A stretch of 64,000 nt of DNA from Petaurus breviceps papuanus (GCA_028583685.1 JAMXIF010001194.1:7162488-7226487), one strand, 5' to 3'; positions 44,485-55,140 are shown, counted from the stretch's first letter. Program-made: numbers and translations. Notes: generated by a model not told the origin, from the letters alone.

Positions 44485-44935
44485 TACATTTGCATAGAAG
44501 TTTTAGCTTTTCAAAGAATATTCAGATATATGATCTTATTTGATATAATATCTCTGAAAAGTCAAGATGGTAGATGGATAGATGCTATTAATTCCCATTT
44601 GATAGGTAACAGACACATAGATATTAAGTGATTTGCAGCTAGATGGTATAATAGCCAGAGTAAAAGACCATGGAGTAAATAAGATCTAAACTCCAATTCT
44701 GCCTCAGACACTCATTAGCTGTGTGACTTTGGGCAAATCTCAGTTTCCTCAACTGTAAAATGGAGCAATAATATCACCTACCTCCAAGTCTTGTTATGAA
44801 GATCAAATGAATTATGCTAGATAAAAATACTTTGCAAATTTTAAAGCTAGCATAGTCATAGTTTTAAGTCAAACATCTAGCTAGTAGCAAAACTAAGACT
44901 AGAACCCTAGCCTTCTAGTATCCTAAATTTAGAGT
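44485..44935 (-). mobile_element. MIR CORE-SINE split by another MIR
   Basis: Left half 44485-44637: TATGATCTTATTTGATATAA, TTAATTCCCATTTGATAGGT, ATATTAAGTGATTTGCAG. Right half 44868-44935: AACATCTAGCTAGTAGCAAA, CTAGAACCCTAGCCTTCTAG. Both are antisense; the gap holds a sense MIR. Confidence 0.72.
44640..44866 (+). mobile_element. MIR CORE-SINE nested in a MIR
   Basis: Sense: AGATGGTATAATAGCCAGAG, CAATTCTGCCTCAGACACTC, GCTGTGTGACTTTGGGCAAA, CAGTTTCCTCAACTGTAAAA, CTTTGCAAATTTTAAAGCTA. Confidence 0.87.
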
Positions 44936-45122
44936 CTCAAGGGATCTTCAAACTGAGTTCATCTAGAACAAAGTGCACATTTTACCATTGAAAAAACTGA
45001 GATCTAGAGAGCTTAAGTGACTTATTCAAGGTCACAGGTGATAAGTGGAAAAGTCAGGATTCAAATGCAGGTCCTCTGGGTCTCAAACAAGCACCTGTAT
45101 TTGACTATAGCTTGTTGTCATT
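44936..45122 (-). mobile_element. MIR3-like CORE-SINE
   Basis: Antisense: AGAGTCTCAAGGGATCTTCA, ACATTTTACCATTGAAAAAA, CAAGGTCACAGGTGATAAGT, AGGATTCAAATGCAGGTCCT. Confidence 0.8.
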
Positions 45123-45695
45123 CCTGCTCACTAGACCAGTGATATTCATTGTGTAGCTCTCAAAGAAAATTCTTCAGTGCTTCTAATATCTGGATTAGAA
45201 GGTGGTATCATCATAGACTCAGTAGGACCAAAAACAGTCAAATAGCTTTTCTGAAAAATGGTGACTGCAATTTGGTTACATACTAGAAAGGCTATGAGTG
45301 CCTGGAGAAGGTCATCCTGTCATCCTGTCATCATTCCTGGCACATATCTAAGTGACATATAGAAGCTAGACATGTTCTGGAGACATGTAATAGGAATGTT
45401 TTTAGTGTTAGGGGAGGAGTTATGAAGATGACAAAGGAGTTGTGGTAGTTTTGTTTAGCATAATAGAGTGGAAGGAGCATAGAAATGAAATTCAAGAGAC
45501 ACCGTCTAGTCCTGGCTCCACCATTTAGTAAGTATGTTTCACTCAAAGCAACTTCATGACTTTTTCGTCATGGCCCTAGGAACTTTGTCACCTGAAAGAG
45601 CACCTCAGCCTTGGTACTCATGCCTCATCAGCATCCTTTGCCCCTCAGGGACGCTCTGATTGGATGGAGAAGTGGAAAGCTCCTCCTAGAACCTT
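45123..45695. other. Unassigned stretch
   Basis: Nothing recognised apart from a short (GTCATCCT)n run near 45311-45335. Confidence 0.4.
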
Positions 45696-45699
45696 TATT

Positions 45700-45932
45700 T
45701 AAGAAGGTGCCCCGGCAAGTCATCTCTTCATTTCTCAGTCAGCTACACTCACTTGGACTTTACCATTACATCTGCCTGCTACCCCCTTTGATTCCTTTTG
45801 TGCTGTTTTGTTGTCTTCTCCCATTAGACTGTAAGCTCTGTTAAAGAATGGACTGTTTTTCTTTTTTGCATCTCTTTCCCCAATGCTTAGCACAGTGCCT
45901 GGAACATAGTAGGTGCTTAATACATGTATATT
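45700..45932 (+). mobile_element. L2 LINE 3' end
   Basis: Sense: CTTCTCCCATTAGACTGTAA, GCTCTGTTAAAGAATGGACT, TGCTTAGCACAGTGCCTGGA, ACATAGTAGGTGCTTAATAC. One of the best-preserved L2 termini here. Confidence 0.88.
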
Positions 45933-45937
45933 ATCTG

Positions 45938-46096
45938 ACTGAGCCACAGTTTTCCTATCTATAAATTTACTATATTGCACTCAATGCTCCTTGCCTCAGA
46001 GGGTTGTGAAATTCAAATGAAACCACCTTCACAGGTAATACATTGTAAACCATCCATGTTATATACTTTATATTTGAATTATTGCTATTATTCTAG
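45938..46096 (+). mobile_element. MIR CORE-SINE, 3' half
   Basis: CACAGTTTTCCTATCTATAA, CCTCAGAGGGTTGTGAAATT, then an L2-type tail ending in ATTGCTATTATT. Confidence 0.72.
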
Positions 46097-46129
46097 TCTA
46101 GACTAGTACAATCTAGCCTAGCCTAGGCT

Positions 46130-46368
46130 CTTTTCTGCCAAGGCTTATTGGGATTGGCATTTGCTTTAATGACAGAGTGCCCACACAAATCACAGATACC
46201 TGAATATATGTGTATATAAATACATAAATGTACATATATGTATATACATGCACATATACACATCTATGTATGTACACATAGAAACACACATATATACATA
46301 TATCATGTTATATTATGATAGCATATCCTATGTTATATCATATCATATTATACAATTATGTTCTATTA
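46130..46368. repeat. Degenerate (TATG/TACA)n A/T-rich tract
   Basis: Long stretch of ATGTACATATATGTATATAC-type sequence (mainly 46205-46365), including CATATC/TATTATG repeats. Confidence 0.75.
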
Positions 46369-46369
46369 T

Positions 46370-47295
46370 GTTTTAGTATATGTTGAATATTTTGTAAATA
46401 TGTATGATGATGTCATCCACAAACAGAAGCATCTAGAAAACCTTACCTTGCATAGGAAATCCCTCTTCCTTTTGGACTTTGCCATAGACATCCTCCATGA
46501 CAGTGGTAAACACCTTCTGTAAGCTTTCACATCCTCATTTTTAACTTTGCTTGATGACAATCAGATGATCATCCAACGTAATTCCTTTCATTATTACATA
46601 TTTGAAGGAAGTCTCTATAATTTGGAAACACATGGGAAACAACTTGTTAGAAGAGGGGGAATTCATTAAAGGGACATTTTGTTTCACTAAATCAAATACT
46701 GTTTTTTCTCATAGTTAGCAAACAACAAGCACAATAAGACCTTATATTCGTTACACATTTCAGTCAATTGAGTAATTATAAAAATTTAAACTGCTATGAA
46801 AAATTGTTTATGAAAAACTGTCTAACCTTTTCTTATACCTTTATTCATACTTTTCTCTATGTGTGTGTAGATTATTTTCTTGAAAATTATTTAGCAATGA
46901 GAAGGTAAGCAGATGGGTGTGTAGTTATTAATATATCCTCTGTCACTATTTATAGTATATAAATATAAATACAAATGTATATTTATATAAAAAGATCAGA
47001 AGTTTTTTCACCAATTTTAGTATTCCTAACTCTTTTAGATAGTTGAGGATTAATCCCTCAACACTTTCAATCAAAATGGTGGTGACTCCAGAATGAATCT
47101 CCTCTATGCATGAAATGGAAGAACATTTGTTAATGCCTTAATAATGTATGCTTGGTCTATTCTGGCTGTTCTCCCCATATCTGACCATTTCTATTTCTTT
47201 GTATAACACATCAAAGACTATTGTGTTAGAGTCCCAGTGTGGTGATTCTTCTATCACAGTGGTAGTATCTGTGTGCTGTCTCCTTGATGAAGAAT
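46370..47295 (-). mobile_element. RTE LINE, reverse-transcriptase relic
   Basis: Minus-strand translation gives, in order, NNYTPICLLSHLLNNFQENN (near 46910-46850), EYKVLLCLLFANYEK (near 46750-46700) and ESLQKVFTTVMEDVYGKVQK followed by MLLFVDDIII (near 46520-46400). These match the RTE blocks 'KNYRPICLLSHLYKIF', 'REYKIPLCLLFVDYKKAFD' and the FADD/FVDD catalytic box. Multiple frames are needed, so it is decayed. An L1 5' end follows on the right in the opposite orientation. Confidence 0.78.
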
Positions 47296-47299
47296 AATA

Positions 47300-49070
47300 T
47301 TTGGAGAACTTCCAGGAGCCGAGATGGAAGAATAAGCAGTAAATTGCCTTAACTCTCCCATATTCACCTCTAACCAACCATAAAATAGTGCCCCCAAACA
47401 AATCATTTTGCTTGAACCAGCAAAAAGATAGGGTGAAAAAATATTTTAGTGCAAGTAACTTGGAAGATCAGCAAGAAAGATCTGTCTCACTTGGGTAATA
47501 GGGAAACATAGTCCAGGACAGGAAATATACCAGCAAGTCAACAGCAAGCCCCACCTCAGCAAACCACTCGGAGATCCTGAGCCTCAGTGTAGAAGATCAG
47601 GCAAATGCCAATACCATTTGCTTTAGCATAGTAGAGGAATGGGCAGCCTCCAGTGTCCAGACCACCATGTGCTTCAGTGTAGCCCCAGGGAAATGCAGAA
47701 ATACTCCACCAGCCTCAGCACACAACAGACACCAGCACTAGGACCCTGGCTCAGGATCAGGTAAGTTACCAGATCTCTATGGTCTCCAGCAGCTCCAATC
47801 ACCCACTCTAGTCCCTCAGCATAGCACCAGATACAAAAGTCCACTGTGGACTTCAGGACAACATCAATGCAGCACCAAAGTACACAGCCAGAGCCTGCAG
47901 CCACTGGCACTTATGCTTCTTGAAGTCTGAGACAGTGCCCCTTCTACCCTGGGAGCAGAGCTCAAACTTAAAGGAAAGGGAAAAGGAAAAAAAAACTGAT
48001 GAGCAAAAAACAACCAAAAGGAATCTGACCATAGAAAGTTATTATGACAGAGAACATCAAGACAGGAACTCAGAAAAGGACAACAGTGTCAAAATACCCA
48101 TAGGCAAAGCCCCAAAGAAAAACAGAAAGTGGTCACAAGCCCAGAAACAACTCATGAAAGAGCTCAAAAAGGAGCTTAAAAACCATATAAGAGAAGTAGA
48201 AGAAAAATTGGGAAGAGAAATGAGAGTGATGAAAGAGAATTATGAAAAAGAGTCAATAGCTTGGAAAAAGAAAACAATTGCTAAAAAGTAGAATTGGTCA
48301 AATGGAAAAGGAAGTACAAAAGCTAACTGAGGAAAACAACTTCTTAAAAGTTAGAATTCAGCAAGTGGAAGCTTTTGATAATGATGACTATGAGACATCA
48401 AGAATCAATCAAACAAATTCAAAATAATGAAAAAATAGAAGATGTGAAATACCTCATGGGAAAAACAACTGATTTGGAAAATAGATCCAGGAGAGACAAT
48501 GTCAAAATCATTGGACTACCTGAAAACCATAATAAAAAGGAAGACCTGGGCAGCATCTTTAAGGAAATTGTCAAGGAAAACTATCCTGATATTCTGGAAC
48601 CAGAGGACAAAATAGCCATAGAGAGAATCCACCAATCACCTAAGGAAAAAGATCCAAAATAAAAACTCCAAGGAAGATTATAGCTAAATTACAGAACTAT
48701 CAGGTCAAGAAAAAAAATTACCACAGACGTCCAGAAAGAAACAGTTCAAATATAAGGGAGCCACCACGTGAGGATTACACAGGATTTAGCAACTACAACA
48801 CTAAAGGATCAGAGGATATGGAGGCAAAGGAGCTAGAACTACAACCAAGAAACAACAGAGTGAAATAAAGCATAATACTTATGGAAACAATACTTATGGA
48901 AACAAAACTTAAATACTTAGGGAAACAATGGTCAGTCAATGAAATAGTATTTCAAGCTTTAAAAGGAGAAGACCAGAATGCAACAAAAAAAAATTTGATC
49001 TCCAATATCAAGACCCAAGAAGCCTAAAAAGGTAAAAAGGGAAAACATAAGGGACTCAATAGAGCTGAAC
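47300..49070 (+). mobile_element. L1 LINE, 5' UTR and ORF1 part
   Basis: Starts with an L1-type 5' end (CAGGAGCCGAGATGGAAGAA). A 5' UTR of about 600 bases follows, then ORF1. The element is interrupted at 49070 by an antisense HAL1-like element and appears to resume at 51883. It is 5' full length or nearly so, unlike most LINE copies in the window. Confidence 0.85.
47920..48960 (+). pseudogene. L1 ORF1 (ORF1p-like), broken
   Basis: L1 ORF1p is an RNA-binding, trimer-forming nucleic-acid chaperone that packages L1 RNA. Here 47920-48291 encodes a basic N-terminal part and the start of a coiled coil (KQLMKELKKELKNHIREVEE). After a frameshift, 48375-48662 encodes the end of the coiled coil and the RRM start with the diagnostic ENRSRRDN (about 48477-48500) and KIIGLPE. 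A stop near 48660 cuts off the C-terminal domain, whose decayed bases continue towards 48830. Intact marsupial ORF1p is expected to be about 330-350 residues. Fossil, not a host gene. Confidence 0.85.
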
Positions 49071-51864
49071 TTTTTTTTTTCATTTTTCAAATGCTTTATT
49101 AAATTCTGATTTACATCATTCATTTCTGCCAGATTTTGAGTTACAAATTTTCTCTCCATTTTCCCCTACCCACCGCCCCAAAATAGCAGTCCCACAGGAT
49201 ATCCCCTCCTCCAATCTGCTCTCTCCCATATTTTCTCCCATACCCCCTTTGACTTTTCCAGTAGAGCATGGTGGATCTCTATACCCCAGTGCCTGTATAT
49301 CTTATTTCCCAATTACATGTAAAAGAGTATTAATAATTATATATATGTATATTTTAAACATTTGACTTTAAAACTTTGAATTCCAGATTCATTCCCTTCC
49401 TCCCTTGTCACCCACCCTTACTGGGAAGATAAGCAGTTCAGTATAGGTTTTACATGTGTAGCTAATGCAAAACAATAATATAGTAGATATATTGTAAAAG
49501 ACTAACTATATTTCCCTCCCTCCTATCCAACCTCCCATTTGTTCCATTCTCTACTTTGATCCTGTCCCTTTTCAAAAGTGGATGCTTCCAACCTCCCTCG
49601 CCCCAAGCCTGCCCTCCCTTCCATCATCCTCCCTCTTATCCCTTTCCCTCCTACTCTCCTGTAGGGTGAGATACTCTATTTAGTGTGTATTTCATTCCTT
49701 CCCCAAGGCAAATTCAATGAGAATAAGGTTGACCCATTCCCTTTTGCCTTCCTATTCTTCCCCTCCATTGTAATCATTTTCCCTTGCCTCTTCTATATGA
49801 GAGTTTACCCCATTCTGTCTCTCCCAATCTCCTCTTATTATATTCCTCTCTCACCTCTTAATTTCACCTTTTAAGTATCATCCCTTCCTATTAATTTGGT
49901 CCTGTGCCCTCTATGTATACCTGTAAACATATATACACACATTCACATATGTATTCATATGTCCCTATACCCTCATATAGAAACATATATATTTCTATTC
50001 TCTTCAACTATTTTCATACTGAGAAATGTTTCATCAGTTACAATTAGTGTTTTCCCATGTAGGAACATTAATAGTTCAACTTTGATAAGTTCCTTATGAT
50101 TTCTTTTCCCTGTTTACCTTCTCATGCTTCTCTTGCTTCTTGTATCTGAATATCAAAATTTCTATTCAACTCTGGTTTTTTCATCAAGAATGTTTGAAAG
50201 TCCTCTATTCCACTGAATGACTATATTTTCCTGAAACATGATACTCAATTTTGCTGGGTAGGTGATTCTTGGTTTTAATCCCAGCTCCTTTGACCTCCAG
50301 AATATCATATTCCAAGACCTTCAATCCCTCAGTGTAGAAGCTGCCAGATCCTGGGTTATCCTGATTGTGTTGCCACAATATTCAAATTGTTTCTTCCTGG
50401 CTGCTTGTAATATTCTCTCCTTAATCTGGGGCTTCCAGAACCTGGCTATAATATTCCTAGGAGTTTTCTTTTTGGGATCTTTTTCAGGAGGAGATCGGTG
50501 GATTCTTTCAACCTCGATTTTGCCCTCTGGTTCTAAAACATCAGGGCAGTTTTCCTTGAAAACTTCCTGGAGGATGATTTCTAGGTTCTTACTTTGATCA
50601 TGGCTTTGAGGTAGTCCAATAATTTTTAAGTTATCTCTCCTGGATCTATTTTCCAGGTCAGTGATTTTTCCTATGAGATATTTCACATTGCCTTTTATTC
50701 TTTCATTTGTTTTGGATCTGTTTAACAGCATCTTGATTTCTCATAAAGTCATTAGCTTCCATTTGCTCCAATCTAATTCTGAAGCAATGATTCTCCTCAT
50801 TGAGCTTTTGAGATTCTTTTTCCATCCGGTAGATTTGGCTTTTTAAGGCATTTTTCTCATTGCCTTTTTGAGGATCTTTTGCCATTTTAGTCAGTCTATT
50901 TTTTAAGGTATTATTTTCCTCAGTCAGGCTGTTGACTCTCATTTCATAATTTTCTTGCATTGTTCTCATTTCTCTACCCAATTTTTCCTCCACTTTTCTT
51001 ATCTGATTCTTAAGGTCCTCTATGGCCTGTAACCAGCTCGTATTTTCCTTTGAAGCTTTTGGTGCAGGAGTTCTGACTTCACTGTCTTCCTACTGTTCCA
51101 TGCTTTGCTCCTTTTTGTCCCCAAAATAGGAGCCTAATGTTGGAATCTTCTGTCAGCTTTGTTTCCTTTGCCTGGTCATGTCGCCCCTCAGTCTCTTGAC
51201 CCCTGGGCTTTTTGCCACAGTAGAACTCTGGGGTTTTCTCAGCTGCTGGAGGTATTAGATGGGTTACCTCTCTGAGGTCTCCACATGCTCTGGCAAGCTG
51301 GACACACACCCCAGGACCTCCACCCTAGCTTGCAATCCAGATCCAAGGAGGTTAAAGCAAGAGTGATTACCCTTCAGACTGGTCACTTGGTCCCCCTACA
51401 CTCTGCAGTACAGGAGCTGAAGCTGCCACATGGCACTGGCTGGCTGTGCCAGGCAGCTCAGCGGTTTCTTGCCCCCAGGGGCAAAAGCCAATGCACTCCC
51501 ACTTACTGGGTCCCAGAGTCCAGACTGCACTGATCTCTCACTTTGTCCCGTGCATCTATGTGTTGATAATTCTGGAAATGGCCACAGCTGCTGGTGATCT
51601 GGAGTCCCTCCAGCCGGAGGCTGGTCAGGCCACCCCAGGGCTAAAACCTCTGTCTCCAGCAGGCCTGGGTTCATCTCCCAGAGTGCTGTGCTGGCCAATT
51701 CCTGCCGACCTGCCTGGCTGTCCTCAATGGGAGGTTAGCTTCTCTGTGTCATTTTGTGGGTTCTGCAGCTCCAAAGTTTGTTCAGAGTCCCCTTTTTACA
51801 TTGATTGGGGAAGGTGGAAGCCAGAGCCTGCTTTTACTCCACCATCTTGACTCCGGCCCCCTCT
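49071..51864 (-). mobile_element. HAL1-like (half-L1) element inserted in L1
   Basis: About 2.8 kb, antisense. Its 5' end is at about 51861, reading GGGGCCGGAGTCAAGATGG, and it ends in a poly(A) (T run at 49071-49080). It has a 5' UTR of about 870 bases, one ORF1, and about 1.1-1.2 kb of pyrimidine-rich (plus strand) 3' UTR. No ORF2 sequence is visible, which is the definition of HAL1. Flanks GACTCAATAGAGCTGAAC (49053-49070) and GATCTATTAGAGCTGAGC (51865-51882) match at 13 of 18 bases, a decayed target-site duplication. Being whole from 5' end to poly(A) and inside the L1, it is the younger insertion. Confidence 0.8.
50321..50993 (-). pseudogene. HAL1-like ORF1 (ORF1p-like), frameshifted
   Basis: Two overlapping frames make up most of an L1-type ORF1p. 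50703-50993 (96 residues) is a coiled coil with heptads such as RVNSLTEENNTLKNRLTKM and ends QDAVKQIQNK. 50321-50731 (136 residues) carries KYLIGKITDLENRSRRDN, LKIIGLP, and a C-terminal domain with IKERILQAARKKQFEY and TIRITQDLAASTLRD. The frames overlap at 50703-50731, so one frameshift separates coiled coil from RRM. The N-terminal end beyond 50993 is less clear. No reverse transcriptase follows. Confidence 0.85.
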
Positions 51865-51931
51865 GATCTATTAGAGCTGAGCTCTTTATATCTCTACATG
51901 AGAAGATGATACTTGCAACTCTTAAAAATTG

Positions 51932-52252
51932 TACTACTGATTTGGAAAATAGATCCAGGAAAGACAATGTCAGAATCATTGGACTACCTGAAAAACACAA
52001 TAAAAAAGAAGACCTGGACAGCATCTTTAAAGAAATTGTCAAGGAAAACTATCCTGATATTCTGGAACAGGGGACAAAATAGCCATAGAGAGAATCTACC
52101 AATCACCTAAGGAAAAATATCCCAAAATAAAAACTCCAAGGAACATTATGGCTAAATTACAGAACTATCAGGTCAAGGAAAAAAAATTACTGCAAATGTC
52201 CAGAAAGAAACAGTTCAAATATAGGGGAACCATGACATGAGGATTACACCAG
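51932..52252 (+). repeat. Second copy of an L1 ORF1 segment
   Basis: ACTGATTTGGAAAATAGATC to GGATTACACCAGAC repeats the ORF1 RRM/C-terminal region at about 48463-48780 with roughly nine in ten bases alike by eye, in the same orientation. It sits downstream of where ORF1 should end, between AAAAATTGTACT and TTAGAAGG of the L1 inter-ORF region. Confidence 0.85.
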
Positions 52253-52499
52253 ACTTAGAAGGAAAAGAAATTACAGCTAGAAGGAATACATATAGAGGGT
52301 ATGGATATATGGATGAATTTGAGAAAATAACATAAAAATAACTAAAAGAGGAGTACACTGGGTACAAAAGGAAGGGAAAGATAGAATGGGGTAAAATATT
52401 TCACATGAAGAGGTGCAAGAAATCTTATTTTATAGTGGAGGGAAAGATGGGAGGGTGGCCAGTGGACATGCCTTCAACCTTTCTCTCATCAGTATTGGC

Positions 52500-52580
52500 T
52501 CAAAGGTAGAGCCAATAATACACACAATCATATAATAATACAATAATACAGATATAATAATACAATAATAGAGAATAATA
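52500..52580. repeat. (AATAATACA)n low-complexity tract in L1
   Basis: Repeated AATAATACACACAATC/AATACAATAATA units, a local expansion of L1 inter-ORF sequence. Confidence 0.8.
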
Positions 52581-52965
52581 CACACAATCAGTTGAATATA
52601 GAAATTTACCTTACTGGACAGGAGAGTAAGAAGGGAGGAGATTAAATAAAAGGGGAAGGCAATTGACAGAAGAGAGGGAAGACAAGAGTAGGTGGTGGAC
52701 AGAAGGAAAACACTGTTGAGGAGGTAGGAGAGGACAAACAGGAGGAAAAATAGGATGGAGGGAAATACACAGTGCTAATAACTGTGAATATGAATAGGAT
52801 GTGGATAAAAAAGAAGTGGATAGCAGAGAGGATAAAAAAACACAATCCTACAATATGTTGTTTACAAGAAACACACTTGAAACAGAGAAACACACAGAAT
52901 AAAGATAAGGGACTGGAGGAGAAACTATTATGCTTCAGCTGAAGTAAAAAAGAAATAAAAAGAGG

Positions 52966-53124
52966 GGGCAGCTGAGTGGTACAGTGAATAGAGTACTGGC
53001 CCTGCAGTCAGGAGAACCTGAGTTCAAATCCAGCCTCAGACACTTGACACACTTAGTAGCTATGTGACCTTGAGCAAGTCACTTACCCCCAATTGCCTTG
53101 CTTTCTCCCTCTCCAAAAAAAAAG
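52966..53124 (+). mobile_element. Poly(A)-tailed tRNA-type SINE in L1 ORF2
   Basis: Sense: GGGGGCAGCTGAGTGGTACA, GAGTTCAAATCCAGCCTCAG, GAGCAAGTCACTTACCCCCA, AATTGCCTTG and an A9 tail. Inserted in the L1 endonuclease region; L1 homology continues on both sides. Confidence 0.92.
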
Positions 53125-53479
53125 ACAGGGATTGCAATCCTGATCTCAGACAAAGCAAAAGCAAAAATTGACCTAAGTAAAAGAGATAAAGAAGGAAACT
53201 ATATCTTGCTATATAAAGGTACCATAGATAATGAAGTAATATCAATAATATACACATATGCACCAAGTGGTCTAACATCTACATTATTAAAGGAGAAGTT
53301 AAGCAAGTTACAGGTTCATGACCAAAAAAGAAATAGAGAACTTTACAAAATGTAAAATAGATAATTTTGATTATATTAAATTAAAAGACTTTTGCATAAA
53401 CAGAACTAATGCAACCAAGATTAGAAGGAAAGCAGAAAACTGGGAATAATCTTTACAGCAAGTATCTCTGATAAAGGTC

Positions 53480-54100
53480 TCAATTCTCAAATACATTGAG
53501 AATTGAGTGAAATTTATAATAATATAAGTCATTTCCCAATTGATAAATGGTCAAAGATATAAACAGGCAGTTTTCAGATGAGGAAGTCAAAGCTTTGCAC
53601 AGGAATATGAAGAAGTGCTCTAAATCACTTTTGATTAGAGAAATGCAAATTAAAACAACTCTGAGGTACCATGTCATGCCTCTCAGATTAGTTGATATGA
53701 CAAAACAAGGCAAATGATAAATGTTGGAGAGGATGTGGGAAAATTGGGACACTAATGCAAGATTGGTGGAATTGTGAACTGATCCAACTGCTCCAGAGAG
53801 CAATTTGGAGCTATGCCCAAAGGGCAACTAAACTGTACATATGCTTTGATCCAGTAATACTACTACTAGGGCTGTATCCAAAAGAGATCATAAAAAAGTT
53901 AAAAGGATTTACATGTGCAAAAATATTTATAGCAGCCCTATATGGGGGTGACTAAACAAGCTGTGGTATATGAATGTATTGGAATTCTATTGTGCAACAA
54001 GAAATGATGAACAAGCAGATTTCAGAAAAAAACTAGAAAGATTTTTTATGAACTGATGCAAAATGAAATGAACAGAACCAGGAAACATTGTATATAATAT
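53480..54100 (+). pseudogene. L1 ORF2 C-terminal end and 3' UTR
   Basis: Sense remnants of the terminal ORF2 coding region: GAAATGCAAATTAAAACAAC, CTGAGGTACCATGTCATGCC, TTTGATCCAGTAATACTACT and AAATGAAATGAACAGAACCA. These are typical of L1 3' regions. Frames on either strand (for example 53480-53827 minus) are fragments or shadows. Confidence 0.78.
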
Positions 54101-54117
54101 CCTCAACATTGTGTGAT

Positions 54118-54231
54118 GGAGTCAGGAGGACCTGAGTTCAAATCCGGCCTCAGACACTTAACACAAAACTAGCTATGTGACCTTGGGCAAGTCACTTAAC
54201 CCCAATTGCCCTCCAAAAAAAGCAAAAAAAA
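54118..54231 (+). mobile_element. Poly(A)-tailed tRNA-type SINE, 5'-truncated
   Basis: Starts inside the SINE at GTCAGGAGGACCTGAGTTCA and ends with CCCCAATTGCCCTCC plus an A-rich tail. The upstream L1 base string ...GATGGA joins it at TGGAGTCAGG, so TGGA is shared microhomology. Confidence 0.88.
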
Positions 54232-54943
54232 AGAATAGTCTTTGTTATAGAAATCTTCACTGATTTTTTTCCATTTTAATTTCAAGTTTCATTCTTAAAT
54301 ATCCTTGGGACAATTATCTTTAGTTGTGTTTTTCATCAAGGAACAGGGACCAAATGCAGCAAACTCTGGAAGATGGTAGAGCTTCCTAAATGAGATTCAT
54401 CATCATTCTAAAGATTTGGATTTAAATATTCACAAAAGATAAAGATAAGTAAAGGAAGATTTTCTTTGGAGCAGAGTACAATATGCAACTGGATGGACAA
54501 GCCACACAGCTGGTCCTCTAACTTACATAGACATTGCAGACAGATTGGCCGAGAATTGAACAAAAGAAAGAGCAGGATAGACTGGGGAGGTGGCAAATTA
54601 CACAGGCTTTTAATGACCCACGGTTTCATTCTGAACCAAAGGGAAACCACATTGTTCTTTCAGTGATGATGTATGGTTTCAAGCTGTAGAATACCACAGA
54701 CCCCAAAGAATTAAAGATGATAGTCATTCAAACAGCAATGGAGAAGTCCATGGTGAGCACAAAGTAGTTTGCAACACATTGCTAATGCAGAATTGTTTAA
54801 GACAAGGGGTCTAAATGATTTAAGTAGAGAGATGTATAATCAGAAAAGGATTTGGACAGTCCTGTAGTGATAGAGAAAAATGAGTGGTGGATATATCATA
54901 TGATCCATTGATATTCCAGGCAATGTTAAGTGATCTAGAAGGA

Positions 54944-55105
54944 GGTGGCTAGGTGGTGCAGTGAATAGAGCACCAGCCCTGGAGTCAGGAGGACCCGAGT
55001 TCAAATGTGAGCTCAGACACTTAACACAAGCCATGTGACCTTGGGCAAGTCACTTAACCCCAACTGCCCTGACTTTCCCCCTCCAAAAAGCAAAAAAAAA
55101 AAAAA
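54944..55105 (+). mobile_element. Poly(A)-tailed tRNA-type SINE inside RTE
   Basis: Sense: GGTGGCTAGGTGGTGCAGTG, CCCTGGAGTCAGGAGGACCC, CTTGGGCAAGTCACTTAACC, CCAACTGCCCTGAC and an A14 tail that leads into a GA microsatellite. Confidence 0.93.
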
Positions 55106-55140
55106 GGAGAGAGAGAGAGAGAGAGAGAAAGAAAAGAAAG
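55106..55140. repeat. (GA)n tract
   Basis: About 11 GA units followed by AAAGAAAAGAAAG, grown on the SINE A tail. Confidence 0.93.

Larger units (their letters stand above)
51883..54117 (+). mobile_element. L1 LINE, 3' continuation with internal rearrangements
   Basis: After the target-site duplication L1 continues with TTTATATCTCTACATGAGAA. Then comes a duplicated ORF1 segment (51932-52252), the inter-ORF region (GGTAAAATATTTCACATGAA, CTCTCATCAGTATTGGCTCA), the start of ORF2 with the endonuclease motif TICCLQETHLK (52850-52882), a SINE at 52966-53124, more endonuclease (AATCCTGATCTCAGACAAAG), and a jump at about 53340 straight to the ORF2 end and 3' UTR (CCAATTGATAAATGGTCAAA, GTTGGAGAGGATGTGGGAAA). 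The reverse-transcriptase core is missing. The 3' end is cut by a truncated SINE at 54118. Confidence 0.82.

Noticed and set aside
51396-51850. 100- and 134-codon frames on opposite strands that look protein-like
   Set aside because: They lie in the GC-richer 5' UTR of the HAL1-like element. The known ORF1 is elsewhere and these have no ORF1 or host domain.
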